From Leucocoprinus leucothites (Eukaryota; Basidiomycota; Agaricomycetes; Agaricales; Agaricaceae), in contig JAACJO010000005.1 in NCBI GenBank assembly GCA_013368445.1, positions 2,170,001-2,234,000 of the forward strand: a stretch of 64,000 nucleotides of DNA. Direction: 5' to 3'. The translations under genes were made by a program, and so were the position numbers. Under the pieces are notes generated by a model, which searched no databases, was not told the origin of the DNA, and saw only the letters and a program-made list of their open reading frames with translations. Shown one piece after another: positions 21,411 to 37,252 of the stretch; position 1 is the stretch's first letter; each line of letters starts with the position of its first letter.

Positions 21411-22394
21411 CTTGCCTTTTGGACAGAATACTCTAAGAAAAACCTCGAAAATATAAACATATATAATCTACATAATTCTCAAGTTTGACCTTGATTGAGC
21501 AAGAAATAACTTTTGGAGGTAATGATTGGTATGAAAAAGTGTCTCAGAACAACATAAACAACTTTTATAGCATGTTGGGAATGGCTACAAGTGCAAATTT
21601 TGGTATAAATTTGCATATACAATACACTACACTTTCTTGCTAACAATTAAAGAGAGACTGGTGAGATTCTGGCCAGATTTGAGACCACAGTGCAACAATT
21701 CTTTGATATGTGACAAAAATATAGGATACATCCCATCACTCCATCACCTTCTCAACAGTTAGGCTCTTGTTTCTCCCAAAAAAAAAGATCACAAAATGCT
21801 TGTTAAAACCAAAGAAAAAAATACAAAGGGGTGACCCATGGAGGAGGCTAGGATGGGTGATGAAGATGAAGACTTTGAAGGTGATATGATAGAGAAGATG
21901 AGTGATATCATGTGCAGGTCATGCTGTGCCAACTGATGGGAAAGTGTGACATTCAACTGATTTCAGGAATTTAGGAATACCTCTTGTTCATAGAATACAA
22001 GTAAATAATAAATAACATATAGCTGCCCCAAATCACTTGCTTCATGTGAAGTATTAGAACATCTGATGAAGAAATGGCCTCAGAAAAAAATGATCTTATT
22101 CTGGTGTGCCAAGTGGCACTACTACACTGTAGTATTTTTTGTCCCATCCTTCAGACAGTTCAAGACCAGATTTAGACTTGTTGAACAGTCTTTTGTATAT
22201 TACTGTCTCTCCTGTCATCAAATATGCTTCTTTTTTTCTTTTAGTGTTTTGTTCTCTGCTACTTGTGCCATGTTTGTTGTCTGTTGATATTTGTACTGTC
22301 ATAGTTAGTGGACTTGTATGATATCCTGTTGTGGTACATGATCTCAAGACCACATACCCCCTTCAAGATAGTGACATGAGCATAACTACTACAT
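21411..22394. other. AT-rich stretch without recognisable gene
   Basis: The first part continues the sequence interrupted by the copia element. The right arm of the 29 bp inverted repeat is at 22105-22133. Open frames are short and show no family motifs. Confidence 0.4.
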
Positions 22395-23800
22395 TTATGT
22401 AGAGCTTTCTATGCTACTTTCATCTTCATTGCCTTCACCTTCATCCTCCTCATCTGATCCCTCTTCCTCCTCTTCCTCATCAGCTAACTCATATATCTCA
22501 TCGTTCACCACTAAACCACCCATCAAGTCTTCAGCAGCCTGAACTTCCTCCTCAATTTCATACAGATATCCATCAACATTCTCAACTCCCCACCTTTCCA
22601 ACTCATGATTGTACCTTTCCCACATGTAATCAGCAATACAATCCTGCTGTTCTCTAATTGCTCTTCTATCCCTTGCTGCACTATGTCTCGGACCCTATTG
22701 CACAACATCTCAGTCATTGAGGTCTTCATCATCATCACTATCTGAGCTGTAACTATCCATGCCAGGATCCTCAGATATATCTGTGCCAGAACCAGCTGTA
22801 AAAGGCTGAGGCCTTGAATTATGATGTTGGATAAAGTTGTGAATGACAGCAAGAGCAGTAGGGATGTGAGCTTGGACTTCAGGTTTGTACTCTGGAGGGA
22901 AAGAGAGGATGCAGAAGTGTTATTTCAAAACTCCAAAAATCCTTCCAATAACATTGCAGGCTTGTGTATGTTGAAGGCTAAACAATTCCTCCTTTGATTG
23001 GGGACTACCATTCCAGACAAAAATAATATTTTATAAACATCCATAGTACTTAGACAGCTTAAAACTCACTATTGAGTACCTTCAGCCCACTCAGCAAGAT
23101 GATACTGTGTATTTTGATATGGAATCAGCACATTAGCTCAATGAGGAAAACCTAGATCAGCCAGAAGATAATATCCTGGTGGTATGTGTAGATCATGGTT
23201 TCTTGCAGATTCAAATAAGTGTCTATTAGCTGCCAATTCCTCCCACCCCATAAGACAATATGTGAATTATAAATCAAAATTGCAAGCAAAGAGGCCATTT
23301 TGAGAAAGAAAACCTTTATATTTACAATATGCCTCCTGCCTTGGGAAAGGTGACACAAAATGAATGTGACTTCCATCAATTGCACCCAGGCAATGACTAA
23401 AAAAGGGCCATAATTTACTGTTTTTCCTCAATTGCTGAGGATGTCTTTGTTCTGGTTGTGGAAACTGGACATATCTGCTGTAGAACTGGGGAGATGTCAC
23501 TGCATAGGCAATCTTCTTGAAGTACCTGTAGCTATATTAGTGAGTAGGAACAGGATTTTACAGGAGAGATCCTTATACTTTGCAATTGTAGCATTTGCAA
23601 ATTGAAACCTCTCTCCTGCATGATGGACTGTGACACCTACAACAGCCTTATACAAGAAAATTGTGGTCTGTATTTCCAGGCTGACATGTCATGAGTCTTC
23701 AAGCCCAATCTCCCACAACTCTAGAACCAGCTGTTGGAATACATGTTTCTGAACACCCAGCTCTGTGCATATCCTACCCGGATGTCCATGCCTTCACCTC
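22395..23800 (-). pseudogene. PIF/Harbinger-type (HARBI1-like) transposase, broken
   Basis: Minus-strand pieces line up as one nuclease. An N-terminal part has QFYSRYVQFPQPEQRHPQ, then CLGAIDGSHIHFVSPFP (first Asp), YKGFLSQNGLFACNFDL, and PPGYYLADLGFPH (second Asp). A third block, NVIGRIFGVLK, has Gly where the family has the catalytic Glu. A very acidic C-terminus (EEEEEGSDEEDEGEGNEDES) follows at about 22400-22480. Several stops and frame breaks separate the pieces. The DDE nuclease of this family cuts element ends with help from a Myb-like partner, which I do not find here. Confidence 0.75.
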
Positions 23801-23860
23801 TCAATGCTGATGTGTGATAATGTATTCTAATACACTGTGGCAGTGGTGGCAGTGGTGGTG

Positions 23861-24468
23861 TGTCACAACCCAATCTGCTTTCATGGCCTAGCTGGCATGT
23901 ACTCCATCTTACCTTTGTATTCTAACTTAGAACTTCTATCCTATTCTCTTTTCACATCTGTCCCCTTGCCTCAGCTCACTTCCACTCAACTTGCTCCACT
24001 CTTCTTTCTTACCCTGTATCTTCTTGCACATTGTATTCAGACTTTCACACATCATGTCATCCATAGCCTCCTCCAATGTTTCAGACATTCTTATCTTCTA
24101 GCCTTTTTGATATGTCAGATGCCATTCTTACCCTCCTATCCTTTTTCTGCAATATCTTTGTTATTTGCTATCCAGCCCTATCTGCCGTATTATATATAAG
24201 TAGCCGAACTTGTACCATATTCCTCAGTCTGATAATCGACTAAGTCACATGTTACTACCTTGTCTGACCTCTGTTCTCTCCTCACCCTCCCATCTCTATC
24301 TGCTTCAGAAGTCCGGGTCAGCATCAGTAGTGGCACAACACATAAGTTGAGGCCAAGACCCGCTCCTGTGTTCAACAACCAGATCAATCATCTCTGCTCC
24401 TCTGTCCTAGATACCTGGTCTTGAACATCGGCTCTGTCCCCTGCTCTCTAGTAACCCAGTTCTTGACA
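23861..24468 (+). repeat. solo LTR related to the chromovirus, with target duplication
   Basis: 608 bp, beginning TGTCACAACC and ending CTTGACA. It is flanked by TGGTG at 23856-23860 and 24469-24473. It shares with the chromovirus LTR the TATATAAGTAG box, the CTGAGTCTGATAATC stretch and CACAACACATAAGTTGAGGC. It is longer and more diverged, so it comes from a related subfamily. No internal region remains, which fits deletion by recombination between two LTRs. Confidence 0.85.
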
Positions 24469-24473
24469 TGGTG

Positions 24474-25043
24474 GTGCTGCTACTGCTACATGCAGCTGAG
24501 CCCATTGGAGTTGAAGATGAAGGAGACAATTGAACAGGAGTGAAACTAAATGAATAATGATTTGGAGGGTTTGATGATAGAGAGCAGCTATGAATGCTGG
24601 AGTGTGCTGGGGAGGCATCATGGCATCAAGCAGAAAAGCTGGTACACCAATTGTACAGCTTGTCAAGTTCTTGACATGTCCTTACTGAGTCATCCTTATC
24701 ACAATCACACCGACCAATCTCCGGATGACAAGAGAACTCAATTTCAAACTCCAAATGATGGCTCCTCTGCCAAGAATCATGTTCAAACCAAGTTTAGCAT
24801 GGGAACAGACTAGATTAGGGACAAGAAATTGGTTGCTGAACAGGCTCTCAATCACTAAAAGAGCCAACATGTCAGAGGAGCTCACCCCCCCCAAAGCTTA
24901 GTCCACTTTGCCAGTTCCATGAACATGGCCCTAGCTCCATACCAGTCATGGGGCAAACCAGTTGGTTCATCCTTGGAAGGTGTGGTAAATTTGAATCACT
25001 GGACTCTATCCACAGTACATGCAATGATTATCACTATTGATTT
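24474..25043. other. intergenic stretch, boundary of the repeat block
   Basis: No repeat or gene is recognised. It should hold the 3' UTR of the valyl-tRNA synthetase gene, whose stop is at 25044. Confidence 0.4.
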
Positions 25044-28000
25044 CTACTTGAGCTTGCTAAACATCTCTCTTGATGCCTCTAGCGTTGCAACTTCGGCCTC
25101 AATTGTCTTGCGCTGTACATGTAAAAGGTGAAAATCATGAGGAAGCAATGTACATCAACACCCAAAACTTCCATCATCAGTGGCTTGAATCACGTACCTT
25201 CTCTTCATTCGCTAGCCTCACATTCTCTGGAACAGTTTCCGCATAATCCGGCTGTGCCTCCGTCTTGACGATCTTTCCCAAGTTCAATTTCGCCAAATCC
25301 AGCTTTTTATCACACTTTGCGATTTCAACATCAAGATCAACCAATCCCCTGACAAGGGCATGCACAGTCACGGTGGCCGTAACAACAGTCGCTCCGCATC
25401 CTTCAGGTATCTCACCAATCGAGCGTACAACCTTTGTGCTCTTGCAGCCTTTGGTTAGAGCAACGATTGTTGCGACTTGAGACTCGAATAGGGTAGCTTC
25501 GGAATCATTTTGGATGCTAATGAAAACTGGAAATTGGATGGCGTCACGTGATGTTTACCAGACGAGTGAAATGACAAGTGGGAACGTACACTGGATGTTA
25601 CTTTGGAGATTATACGACGCGGCCAAGGAACGACCAGCCCTGAGCGTTGAAAAAACTAGATCAAACTGTTTATCTGCCTCTTCGAATACAAATGCAGGAT
25701 CCTGCCATTACAAGTCAGCAACATCGTTGATAAGTGGGGAGAAGAAGGGTCGATGTGCACCGAGACAGGGAATGACGCGAGCATGATCGACGGCGTGGAG
25801 TCGTTCGGCATTCTTGGAAGCCTCTGCCACAGTTCTTCTGTCACGAAAGGCATAAATGGATGAAGCAACCGCAATCCATAGTCCAAGCAAGTATACAATG
25901 TCTGTTGTGCGGATTTCTTGGTCTCGAATGGTGCAGATTCGTCGGTCATGGGTTTCATGGCTTCCTACATCAAATTGTTAGTCTTCACATAGTAGGCAGA
26001 GTGGAGTTGCAACAAGCACGCACAATATAAACATCGCAGAGCTCGTATAGCCAGAAGTTGTACGCAGACGTCGTAGCAGCCATAAAGTTTCGGTCGGTAA
26101 GGTGCTCGTTAATCTCAGTTGCAGCGATATTGAGTTTATGCAAAATCCATCTCTCAACCAGTGATTCCTTGCCGGTTGGCTGCAAGTGTGAATCAGTACA
26201 TTACCCAACCGATCGGCGATATTGGATTTTCCAAACACCCACCTTGATCGTTGGTTGTGGCACAAACGCCTCATCCAACTTCAACATAGCAAACTTCGTC
26301 GCGTTGAAAATCTTATTGCAAAACTTCCTATACCCTTCCACTCTCAAAATCTCCAAATTGATATCCCTCCCACCGCCGCTGTATGCACACAGCGCAAACC
26401 TCAACGCATCAGTACCGCACTGTGGTATTCCCTTTGGGAAATCTTTCTTCTGCCCTTCTTTCGCTTTCACAATCTCTCTTTCATCCAGATTACCTTCATA
26501 TAACTTTTCATGAAGGAGAGGAAGAGGAAGACCTTGAATGACGTCGATGGGATCAATAACATTTCCTAAGGATTTTGACATTTTGCGACCGTGGGCGTCA
26601 CGAATCATTGCATGGCAGTAGACCTCTTTGAAGGGCATTTGACCGGTAAGCTTGACACCGAGGAGGACCATACGTGCGACCCAGAAAAAGAGGATGTCCC
26701 AGCCGGTTTCAAGGATGGAGGAGGGGTAGAACGATTTGAGGTCATTGGTCTGAGAAGATACCTTGAGCACGTAAGAATATAAAATCCGGTAAATCACCAT
26801 ACATTATCTGGCCAACCCATGATGGAGAATGGCCAAAGGCCAGAAGAAAACCATGTATCCAAGACATCTTCATCCTGCTCTAGCGTAAACGGAGCGCCAT
26901 TGGCCATAACCTTGGCACGTTCAGTAGCCTGCTCAAGTGTCCTTCCAACGACCCAGTTCTTGCCGTCGTTGATCTAAAAGTGAATGGTGTCGAGTCACAA
27001 AATCGTTCAAATAGGCGGAGCTCGACACGTACATCCTGGTCCCTGCCTTCAATACGAACAAAATACGCCGGACATCGATGGCCCCACCACAATTGGCGCG
27101 AGATGCACCAGTCCTGGATACCTTCCAACCAGCGGTACCACTCATTTTCCGACTGTTTGGGTGTAATCAACAACTCGCCAGCTTTGGTGCGCTGAAATTC
27201 CCGTCAGCTGCTCAGGTTTGCACACACAAAGAATGTAGAGTATTACTTTGATAGCTTCTTCGGCCAAAGGCTTACAGTTGACCCACCACTGTGGTTTTAA
27301 CACAGGCTCAATGACATCGCCTGACTTGCTACAGATCGGAATCTGCATGGGGTTGTCTTTGGTCTCGACGTATAGACCAAGCTCCTTCAAAGCCTTTACA
27401 ACGGCGACACGTGCATGGAACCGTTTCATCCCCTACGAAGAAAACATCATCACCGTCATAACCCAGTAGGAAACTTGTGCAACTTACCTTGAATTCCTCA
27501 CCTGCATTTGTATTCAATGTCCCATCATCATTCAAAATGTTGACAAATTCAAGTCCATGCCTCACTCCGACTTCATAATCGTTCGGATCGTGGGCAGGCG
27601 TAATCTTGACCGCGCCCGTCCCAAACTCCATATCCACCACAATACTATCCGTCACAATCGGGATCTTCCTATTAGGTACAAACGGGTGCACGGCAAATTT
27701 ACCATGCAAATGTTTGTACCTCTCATCATCGGGATGAACAGCAATAGCTGTATCGCCCAACATTGTTTCGGGACGTGTAGTTGCAATGACAATCCTTTCG
27801 TTTGTTGGCGAGTCAAGGATAGGGTAGGCGAAGGAAGTGAGGACTCCAAATTCAAATTTTTCTTTGGGTTCATAACCCGGTATCGAGAGGAATGTGCGGC
27901 CGTTGAGTTGTTTTTGTTCGACTTCAAGGTTGGAGAGTGTGGTGTTGAGTTTAACGCACCAGTTGACGAGACGGTTAGCGCGGTAAATGATCCCGTCTTC

Positions 28001-29145
28001 ATGGAGGCGGCAAAAAGTCTCAATGACGGCTTTTGAGAGTTTCTAGAGGAATGAGAACCGGTTAATAGGGTGACGTTCATCAAGTGGAGAAGGCTCACTG
28101 GGTCCATGGTGAATGAAGCGCGATCCCAGTCGTAAGAGCCACCAAGTCGGTACAACTGCCTGGTGATACGGTCTTGATAGCTATAAACGCGTCAGAGCCC
28201 TCATCGAAGAAGAAGAAAAAGTAGAAAACGCACTCGTTCTTCCACGCCATGACCTGTTCCAAGAATCTTTCACGGCCCATATCGTGCCTCGTCTTTCCTT
28301 CAGTCTTATATAACCTCTTTTCAACAACACTCTGCGTGGAGATACCAGCATGGTCAAACCCAGGCGCGAACAATGTGGTCTTGCCCAACATTCGATTCCT
28401 AGATACAGTATTTATTAAAACAAGTCCATATTTTCACAAAAAAAGGGTAGACGTACCATCGAATGAGAGAATCCTGGATGGCGGTGGTCAACGCATGACC
28501 AATGTGCAAACTTCCAGTAACATTTGGTGGAGGAGCAGGGATAACAAAAAGTCCTGCTTCTTTGATCTTGGGATTACCACCTGCATCTTTATCGAATTGG
28601 GGTTTGAAGTACCCGGATTCGAGCCACCAATCGTACCAAGCCGCCTCGACAGCAAGGGGGTTATACCCAGCTGGCATAGGACCAGAAACATCTATAAAGA
28701 AACAAGGTCAGCGCAGTCACACGTAGCACTCAGACACTCGAAAGCGTACCCTTCTTCTCCCCTTTAGGAGTGGTATTCACGAACTCCTCCTCCTTGACCT
28801 TATCCTTCTTACCAGCAGCACCGTCTTTGGTTTTGGGCGCCGTGGCATTCTGTTTTGCAGCCTTGGCAGCAAGCTTGGCTTCCTTCTCTAATCTCTTTGC
28901 CTCTTTTTTGGCTATATGATCGACGAGAATCAGATATCATGTACATCGAAGCATTGGCGCCTCGAATTACCTGCGCTCTTAGAGTCGGGCTTGGGTCCAT
29001 CGGGATGCTGAGCGGATTGGGGAGGAACTTGTCCTTGAGATGGAGGTTCTGTTGCCATGAATCTGCGTGGAGGATGACGACGGACTAACGCAGACCAAGG
29101 AGATGAGGAAGAAGAAGAAATGACACGCAATCGATGCACAAGCAT
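25044..29145 (-). CDS. VAS1: valyl-tRNA synthetase (cytosolic and mitochondrial)
   Basis: Class I synthetase that loads valine on tRNA-Val. In order: a short basic leader, [15 protein letters not shown], which could target mitochondria; a second in-frame Met at MATEPPSQG that could start the cytosolic form; a Lys/Ala-rich stretch; the HIGH motif in [11 protein letters not shown] (near 28500); the editing domain with [25 protein letters not shown]; the KMSKS motif in [14 protein letters not shown] (near 26570); the anticodon-binding domain with [14 protein letters not shown]; and a C-terminal coiled coil ending MFSKLK. Many short introns are needed, for example 28913-28970. The minus-strand ATG is 158 bp from the ATG of the divergent phosphatase gene. 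The frame seems intact throughout. Confidence 0.95.
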
Positions 29146-29303
29146 CTGCACATCCAAAAAAGTAAACTATCAAATTATAACATTTCTTCTGTGACTCAAC
29201 CACGCGACTCTTCATTTCTTTATCTTATCTTATCTTGGTGCAAGGTGGCAGTGCAGACACCCACAAGTCCTCACCCAGTCCTCGTGCAATTCAACCTCCC
29301 TCC

Positions 29304-31671
29304 ATGACTATCATCACCTCTGTAACAGCCGTCATTGGCTGCTCATATCGATTGCTTTGTTTTATTTTTCTCAGAGTGGTACGCCCACTCGCTTGTTTCG
29401 CGCAATTTCCAAATACACTCAATGGCTTCGCCTAGATCCCAACGCGACTTGCTCAACCACTTTTGCCTCTTCTATTTAGTCTACATGCACTTGGACTTGC
29501 TATTTATGTACGCACAGTACAAGCTTGTGATCAATGTGCAACCGAAACCAAGGTCGGTTTCAATGAGAAGACACCATCACCAGTGCGCACATTTCGTATC
29601 CGACAAACCAGACAACCGCTTATTGAACTGAAAAATATCCGGTTAGCCCCGAGCTCGTAAGCGGTACAGAGACCTGCTGGACACACTTATTTGCCTCCCA
29701 TCCATCTCGAAGCGCGTGAACTTGACGAACATAGTCATTAACATTGGTCTTCTCATTGCCGCTGCCGAGTTTGCCTTTACTCCCTTCTTCGACAATGCTT
29801 CCGACGTCGTATTCACAAGGGTTGGTGCTGTATATCCAGACGGAGCGAAGGTCGTGGTGAGATATCCCCTTCCACCTTCACAGAACGCGTCTGTCAGCAT
29901 TCTCTGGCGTGAGGCCGCACGTCGATCCACAAATGACACACGTTGGCAACAAGGGCCGGCTGTCAATCTGACCCAAGACCTTGATTGGGTATCTACTGCC
30001 AAAATCGAGGGACTTTGGCCACAGACGTCATATGAATGTAAGACCCTTCCTATGACCGAGGTCATGATTCTGACATTTTTGCCAGATATCTTGGCAGGAA
30101 ACGACCAAACCCCGCTTCCCTATCCTCCCTATCCAATTCAGTTCACTACGTTCCCCGACCCACGACTTGATACTGGGACTGATTTTCACTTCGTGGTCTC
30201 ATCGTGCATTACGCCAAACTTTCCCTACCGTGGCCCCTCATATCGCAATGCTATTCACGGTTTCGACCTTTTGGCCAGCAAGATTGCCCCATCTCATTCA
30301 ACCTTACATACACCAGCTAATGATTCGGAAACGTTACATACTCCTGCGGTCGATTTTCTTCTATTCCTCGGCGACTTCATATATGCAGATGTTCCTGTAT
30401 ATATTGGGGATGAGAAGGAGGCATATCGAAGGCTGTACCGCCGAAATTACCAAAGTCCTAGCTTCAGAAAGATCTACGAGCATATTCGTGAGTCGTTTGA
30501 TCTCCAAGGTCGCACTCATCCCTGATAATCACTCCAGCTATCTTTCACACCTATGACGATCACGAAGTGGGAGGCTATGATCTTCGTTATCCCCATCCTT
30601 TATCTCACCTGTTTACAGATCATCAACAATTATATTGGTGAAGACAACGATTCAAAGATCCCTTTCCCGAACGCCGCAGATGCCTTCAAGATCTATACTG
30701 CCGATGCCAACTATGATTCAGTACACAATGGCCAATTCTACTATCAATTCCAGAGGGGTGACGCTGCATTTTTCGTCATGGACACCCGACGATATCGGTC
30801 AGGAATGGAAGACTCGAATTTTTCCACCCGCTCTATGCTTGGAGAGCTCCAGCTATCAGCTCTTCTTTTTTGGCTTTCAGAGGTATCATCTACATCACCC
30901 TCTTATCCTACAGGAAGATAACAAACAGTCTAGGTGAACAGCACTGCAACCTTTAAATTTGTTGTGAGCTCTGTGCCTTTCACGACGCTGTGGTCCCACG
31001 ATGCGCAATTCGATTCCTGGGCCGGATTCCCGAGCGAGCGGCGTCTGCTTCTTGATACCTTCCACTCTGTCCCCAACGTCTTCATCCTGTCCGGTGATCG
31101 CCACGAGTTTGCTGCCATCCAATTTAACGGCGAAGATGTAAAATCACACCCGGTTTATGAATTCTCTACCAGCCCGCTTAGCATGTTTTACATCCCATTC
31201 GTCCGGACTCTGGCACCCCGAAGCAAAGAGAATGTTACGAGAATGAGGGTGGAGAAGCTACAGACAGAGAATGGAACAGAGCTCGTTGGTTTTACCCAAG
31301 AAGTACCAGCAGAGGATGTCCTCAAGTATCTGCCGATTGGGAACTACAAGTGGTAAGTCGTTTTGAGGTCATGTAACCGTAACTTGGCGAAAGCCTAATT
31401 TACATACACCAGGTCCGATATTCGAGTTGATACAACGAACGCATCAAAGCCCCTCCTTTACCTTGAAACATTTATCGATGGCGCTTCCGCTTACAAGTAT
31501 GTTTCCGCGTCTAATCTGGTTTACTCCGCCCTAAACTCCTCGTCTTTTAGCTTTACAATCGAAGGATCCCCCTTGGAGAAAGATCTTCCCGTTGCCATTG
31601 GGGCATCCGTCACGGATAGCCTGCGAGAAATTTTCCACAAGATTGGTCTCACCACAAATAGATGGTTGTAA
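29304..31671 (+). CDS. PhoD-like alkaline phosphatase family membrane protein
   Basis: Metal-dependent phosphohydrolase of the PhoD type. The start chosen is ATG at 29304 (MTIITSVTAVIGC); an intron at 29379-29435 then gives a second hydrophobic exon (PTRLAQPLLPLLFSLHALG). The junction around 29600-29715 is not settled. A further hydrophobic stretch (INIGLLIAAAEFAF) follows, so the N-terminus is probably membrane embedded. Metal-site motifs are FLLFLGDFIYAD, YDDHE, DTRRYRSGM and LSGDRHEF. The C-terminus ends NRWL at 31671. It ends 36 bp from the stop of PEX6 on the other strand. Substrate is unknown. Confidence 0.85.
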
Positions 31672-31707
31672 AATTTATCTAATTACTCTATTGTCACAGT
31701 CTCGTCT

Positions 31708-35269
<3,562 letters not shown>

Positions 35270-35377
35270 GGGGAAGGAAGAAAGAGTGAGTGACCGGGAA
35301 ATGCAGAACGCGTTCCGAGTCCGAAATCACAAACTACTACAACCCTGAAATTCCTAATATAGACAATGTAGAGTACA

Positions 35378-36191
35378 CTAATATTTGAGGGACCTGAGCT
35401 GGTTCGTCGCCCTCTCTGCACGTTGCACGCGCTCTTCCTGACTAGGTATGTTCTGCAGATATTATCAGTTAAGAGTTGAAGCAATGAAAATGCGCAACAC
35501 ACCTGGTCGAGTTCCTGAGTGATGGCGGATGTCATATGGAACCCTTCAGCAATTTCAGGCGGCACTGGCGTCGGCACTGAGTCTAGGAGTTAGTGTGCTG
35601 AGAAGAATGAACAATCTGTAAAGTCAACAGACCTTCCATCTGCTCCTCATCCTCAACGCCTTCCATTGGTTCCTTGTCTTCGTAGATAAGATCATTCTCG
35701 TTGACTTGCTCTTCATTCTTGACAAGGAGGCTGGAGACATGAGCCTGGGTTTCTACTGGAATGTCACGACGTGTCTTTGCCATTCGCTTGTGCCACTGCA
35801 GACGGGTATCTGCAAGACTCCAAATTCTCCTGTCCAAAGCCTCATCAAAGACCTCGACATCTATGGGGAGTGAACGGAGGCACTTGGCAAGGAAAGGGTG
35901 GGCTGACCTTGACCAGCAGCTTCTATAGTGTCAAAGTTATGGCCGTTGACTCTCATGTTGACTTGGGCTATCATAAAGGCAGAATCCAGGAACTTGGACG
36001 AACCAGCTGAGGAGGGAATGAAAAGGGCTGAGAAGAGAACTTACATGGGAAAGGTGGGCAGAAAGAGCGTCGCGCTCGTCGTGAAGATCATGGTCATTGA
36101 TAACAGTGTCGAGATCACTGGTAGCAATGGAGGAGTAATTGTTCTTGACGCGGTTCCAATCCTGCAATGAACCAACAGAGACGCGTTCCAT
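35378..36191 (-). CDS. kinetochore protein, Mis14/Nsl1-like
   Basis: Probably the Nsl1 subunit of the Mis12/MIND complex, which links centromeric chromatin to the Ndc80 complex. ATG at 36191 gives MERVSVGSLQDWNRVKNNY. After short introns the family region reads QVNMRVNGHNFDTIEAAGQ, then VEVFDEALDRRIWSLADTR and a helical stretch with KRMAKTRRDIPVE. The C-terminus, GFHMTSAITQELDQ then NIPSQEERVQRAERATNQL, ends LKY at 35378. Length is about 210 residues, right for the family. The gene sits between YJU2 (72 bp upstream, same strand) and PEX6, so its promoter must overlap the end of YJU2. The family call rests on the VNG...FDEALD pattern only. Confidence 0.72.
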
Positions 36192-36263
36192 TAACGACAC
36201 ACTCAACGAACAATCTCTATTATTACAATGTGACCGTGGGAATATAATACCTGATCTAAGTCC

Positions 36264-37252
36264 TTATGTCTTCACCTTTTTCACAACTTTGATCCCAAGT
36301 GAATTCTTCGCCTTTCCCTCCATTTTCTTTTTCTTTGCCGCCGGCTGCAGTGAGACAGATGTAATCAGCGTGCGTGCAGAATCAGGTAACAGACTCTGCA
36401 GCGTTGGCTCGACTTCATCTGCTTTTCGTTTCACCGTCACCATCTTCGTCCCATCCGATCCTGAAGGCACGGCCACCTTGGAGAAAACCTCTCGTACAAG
36501 TTTCTCGTCCTCCTCCTCTAATCGTTCTCGTTCTGCTGTCTCCTCGTCTTCAATCTCTTGGGTATTTATTCGCGCCAGGAGATCCACCGACTGTCCCATT
36601 CGCTCGTTCCGTGCATTCTTAGCCCTGATATCTTGAAGTGTATCTAGAATTTCCATCTCTCGTTTCGAATCAACCGTCCGGTTCTCGAGCGCTTTCATAG
36701 GGTTGTTCTCTTCCTCCTCAAGTTTCGCCAGTCTATCCTCCTCTTCTACCGCCTGCTCTTCTCTCCATGGCTCAAAGTTTCGCGATGCTCCATGTTCTGC
36801 TGCGTAATCTGTGTTCTTGGGATCTGTCTTGAACGTAATTTCTGCTGAACATAGTGTACTGCCCAATCCTGTTAGCCGGTATTCGACGAGTCATTATCAT
36901 GTTAACTCACCATTTGATATAGAAGCGAAATATCTTGATGCCATAATAGTCCTCCCCCTCCACGGTTTCCTTGCGAGCGTTGAACTTCTTTCCCTTGTAA
37001 ATATATTCACCACATGTATTACATCGCCTGTAAACGAATTTGTCAGTAAGAAATGAAAGTAACACGGAAATCTTTGCTTACATTGAAAAGGGTGCCATGA
37101 GACGCACGACCTGTTGCGAATTCTTGGGCACCTTTCGCCTCGGAATGAGGTCCGGGTCGAAATCCGGGGGGAAATATTTGTTGAGAACTACGCAGCTTGT
37201 CAGCACACCTTCTTTTCAAGTGTCAATACGACATACCTTTTCGCTCGGACAT
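36264..37252 (-). CDS. YJU2: splicing factor YJU2 (CWC16 family)
   Basis: Joins the catalytically activated spliceosome and helps the first transesterification. ATG at 37252 gives [17 protein letters not shown], the typical start of the family. The zinc-binding pairs are [16 protein letters not shown] and [17 protein letters not shown], followed by [17 protein letters not shown]. The C-terminal half is charged and coiled-coil ([17 protein letters not shown]...) and ends with a basic tail, VVKKVKT. Three short introns lie in the first third. The gene is divergent from the DEAH helicase gene with 139 bp between the two ATGs. Confidence 0.95.

Larger units (their letters stand above)
14972..22133. 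mobile_element. putative DNA-transposon remnant (CACTA-like ends) hosting the copia insertion
   Basis: Arms at 14972-15000 and 22105-22133 are inverted repeats matching at 26 of 29 positions, the three differences being transitions (ACTACAGTGTAGTA then CACTTGGCACA). Without the copia element and one CTTGC the interval is about 784 bp, a non-autonomous size. The base before the left arm is C, giving CACTA as in the CACTA superfamily; the right side has T instead. No clear target duplication is visible. No transposase lies inside. A chance match over 29 bases is unlikely, but the class is uncertain. Confidence 0.45.

Noticed and set aside
23826..23860. GGCAGTGGT repeats before the solo LTR as a minisatellite
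   Set aside because: Only three short imperfect units; the last bases are the target duplication of the LTR.
29335..29631. 98-codon frame upstream of the phosphatase as a separate gene
   Set aside because: The sequence is better explained by the first exons and intron (29379-29435) of the phosphatase gene, which give a hydrophobic N-terminus in another frame.
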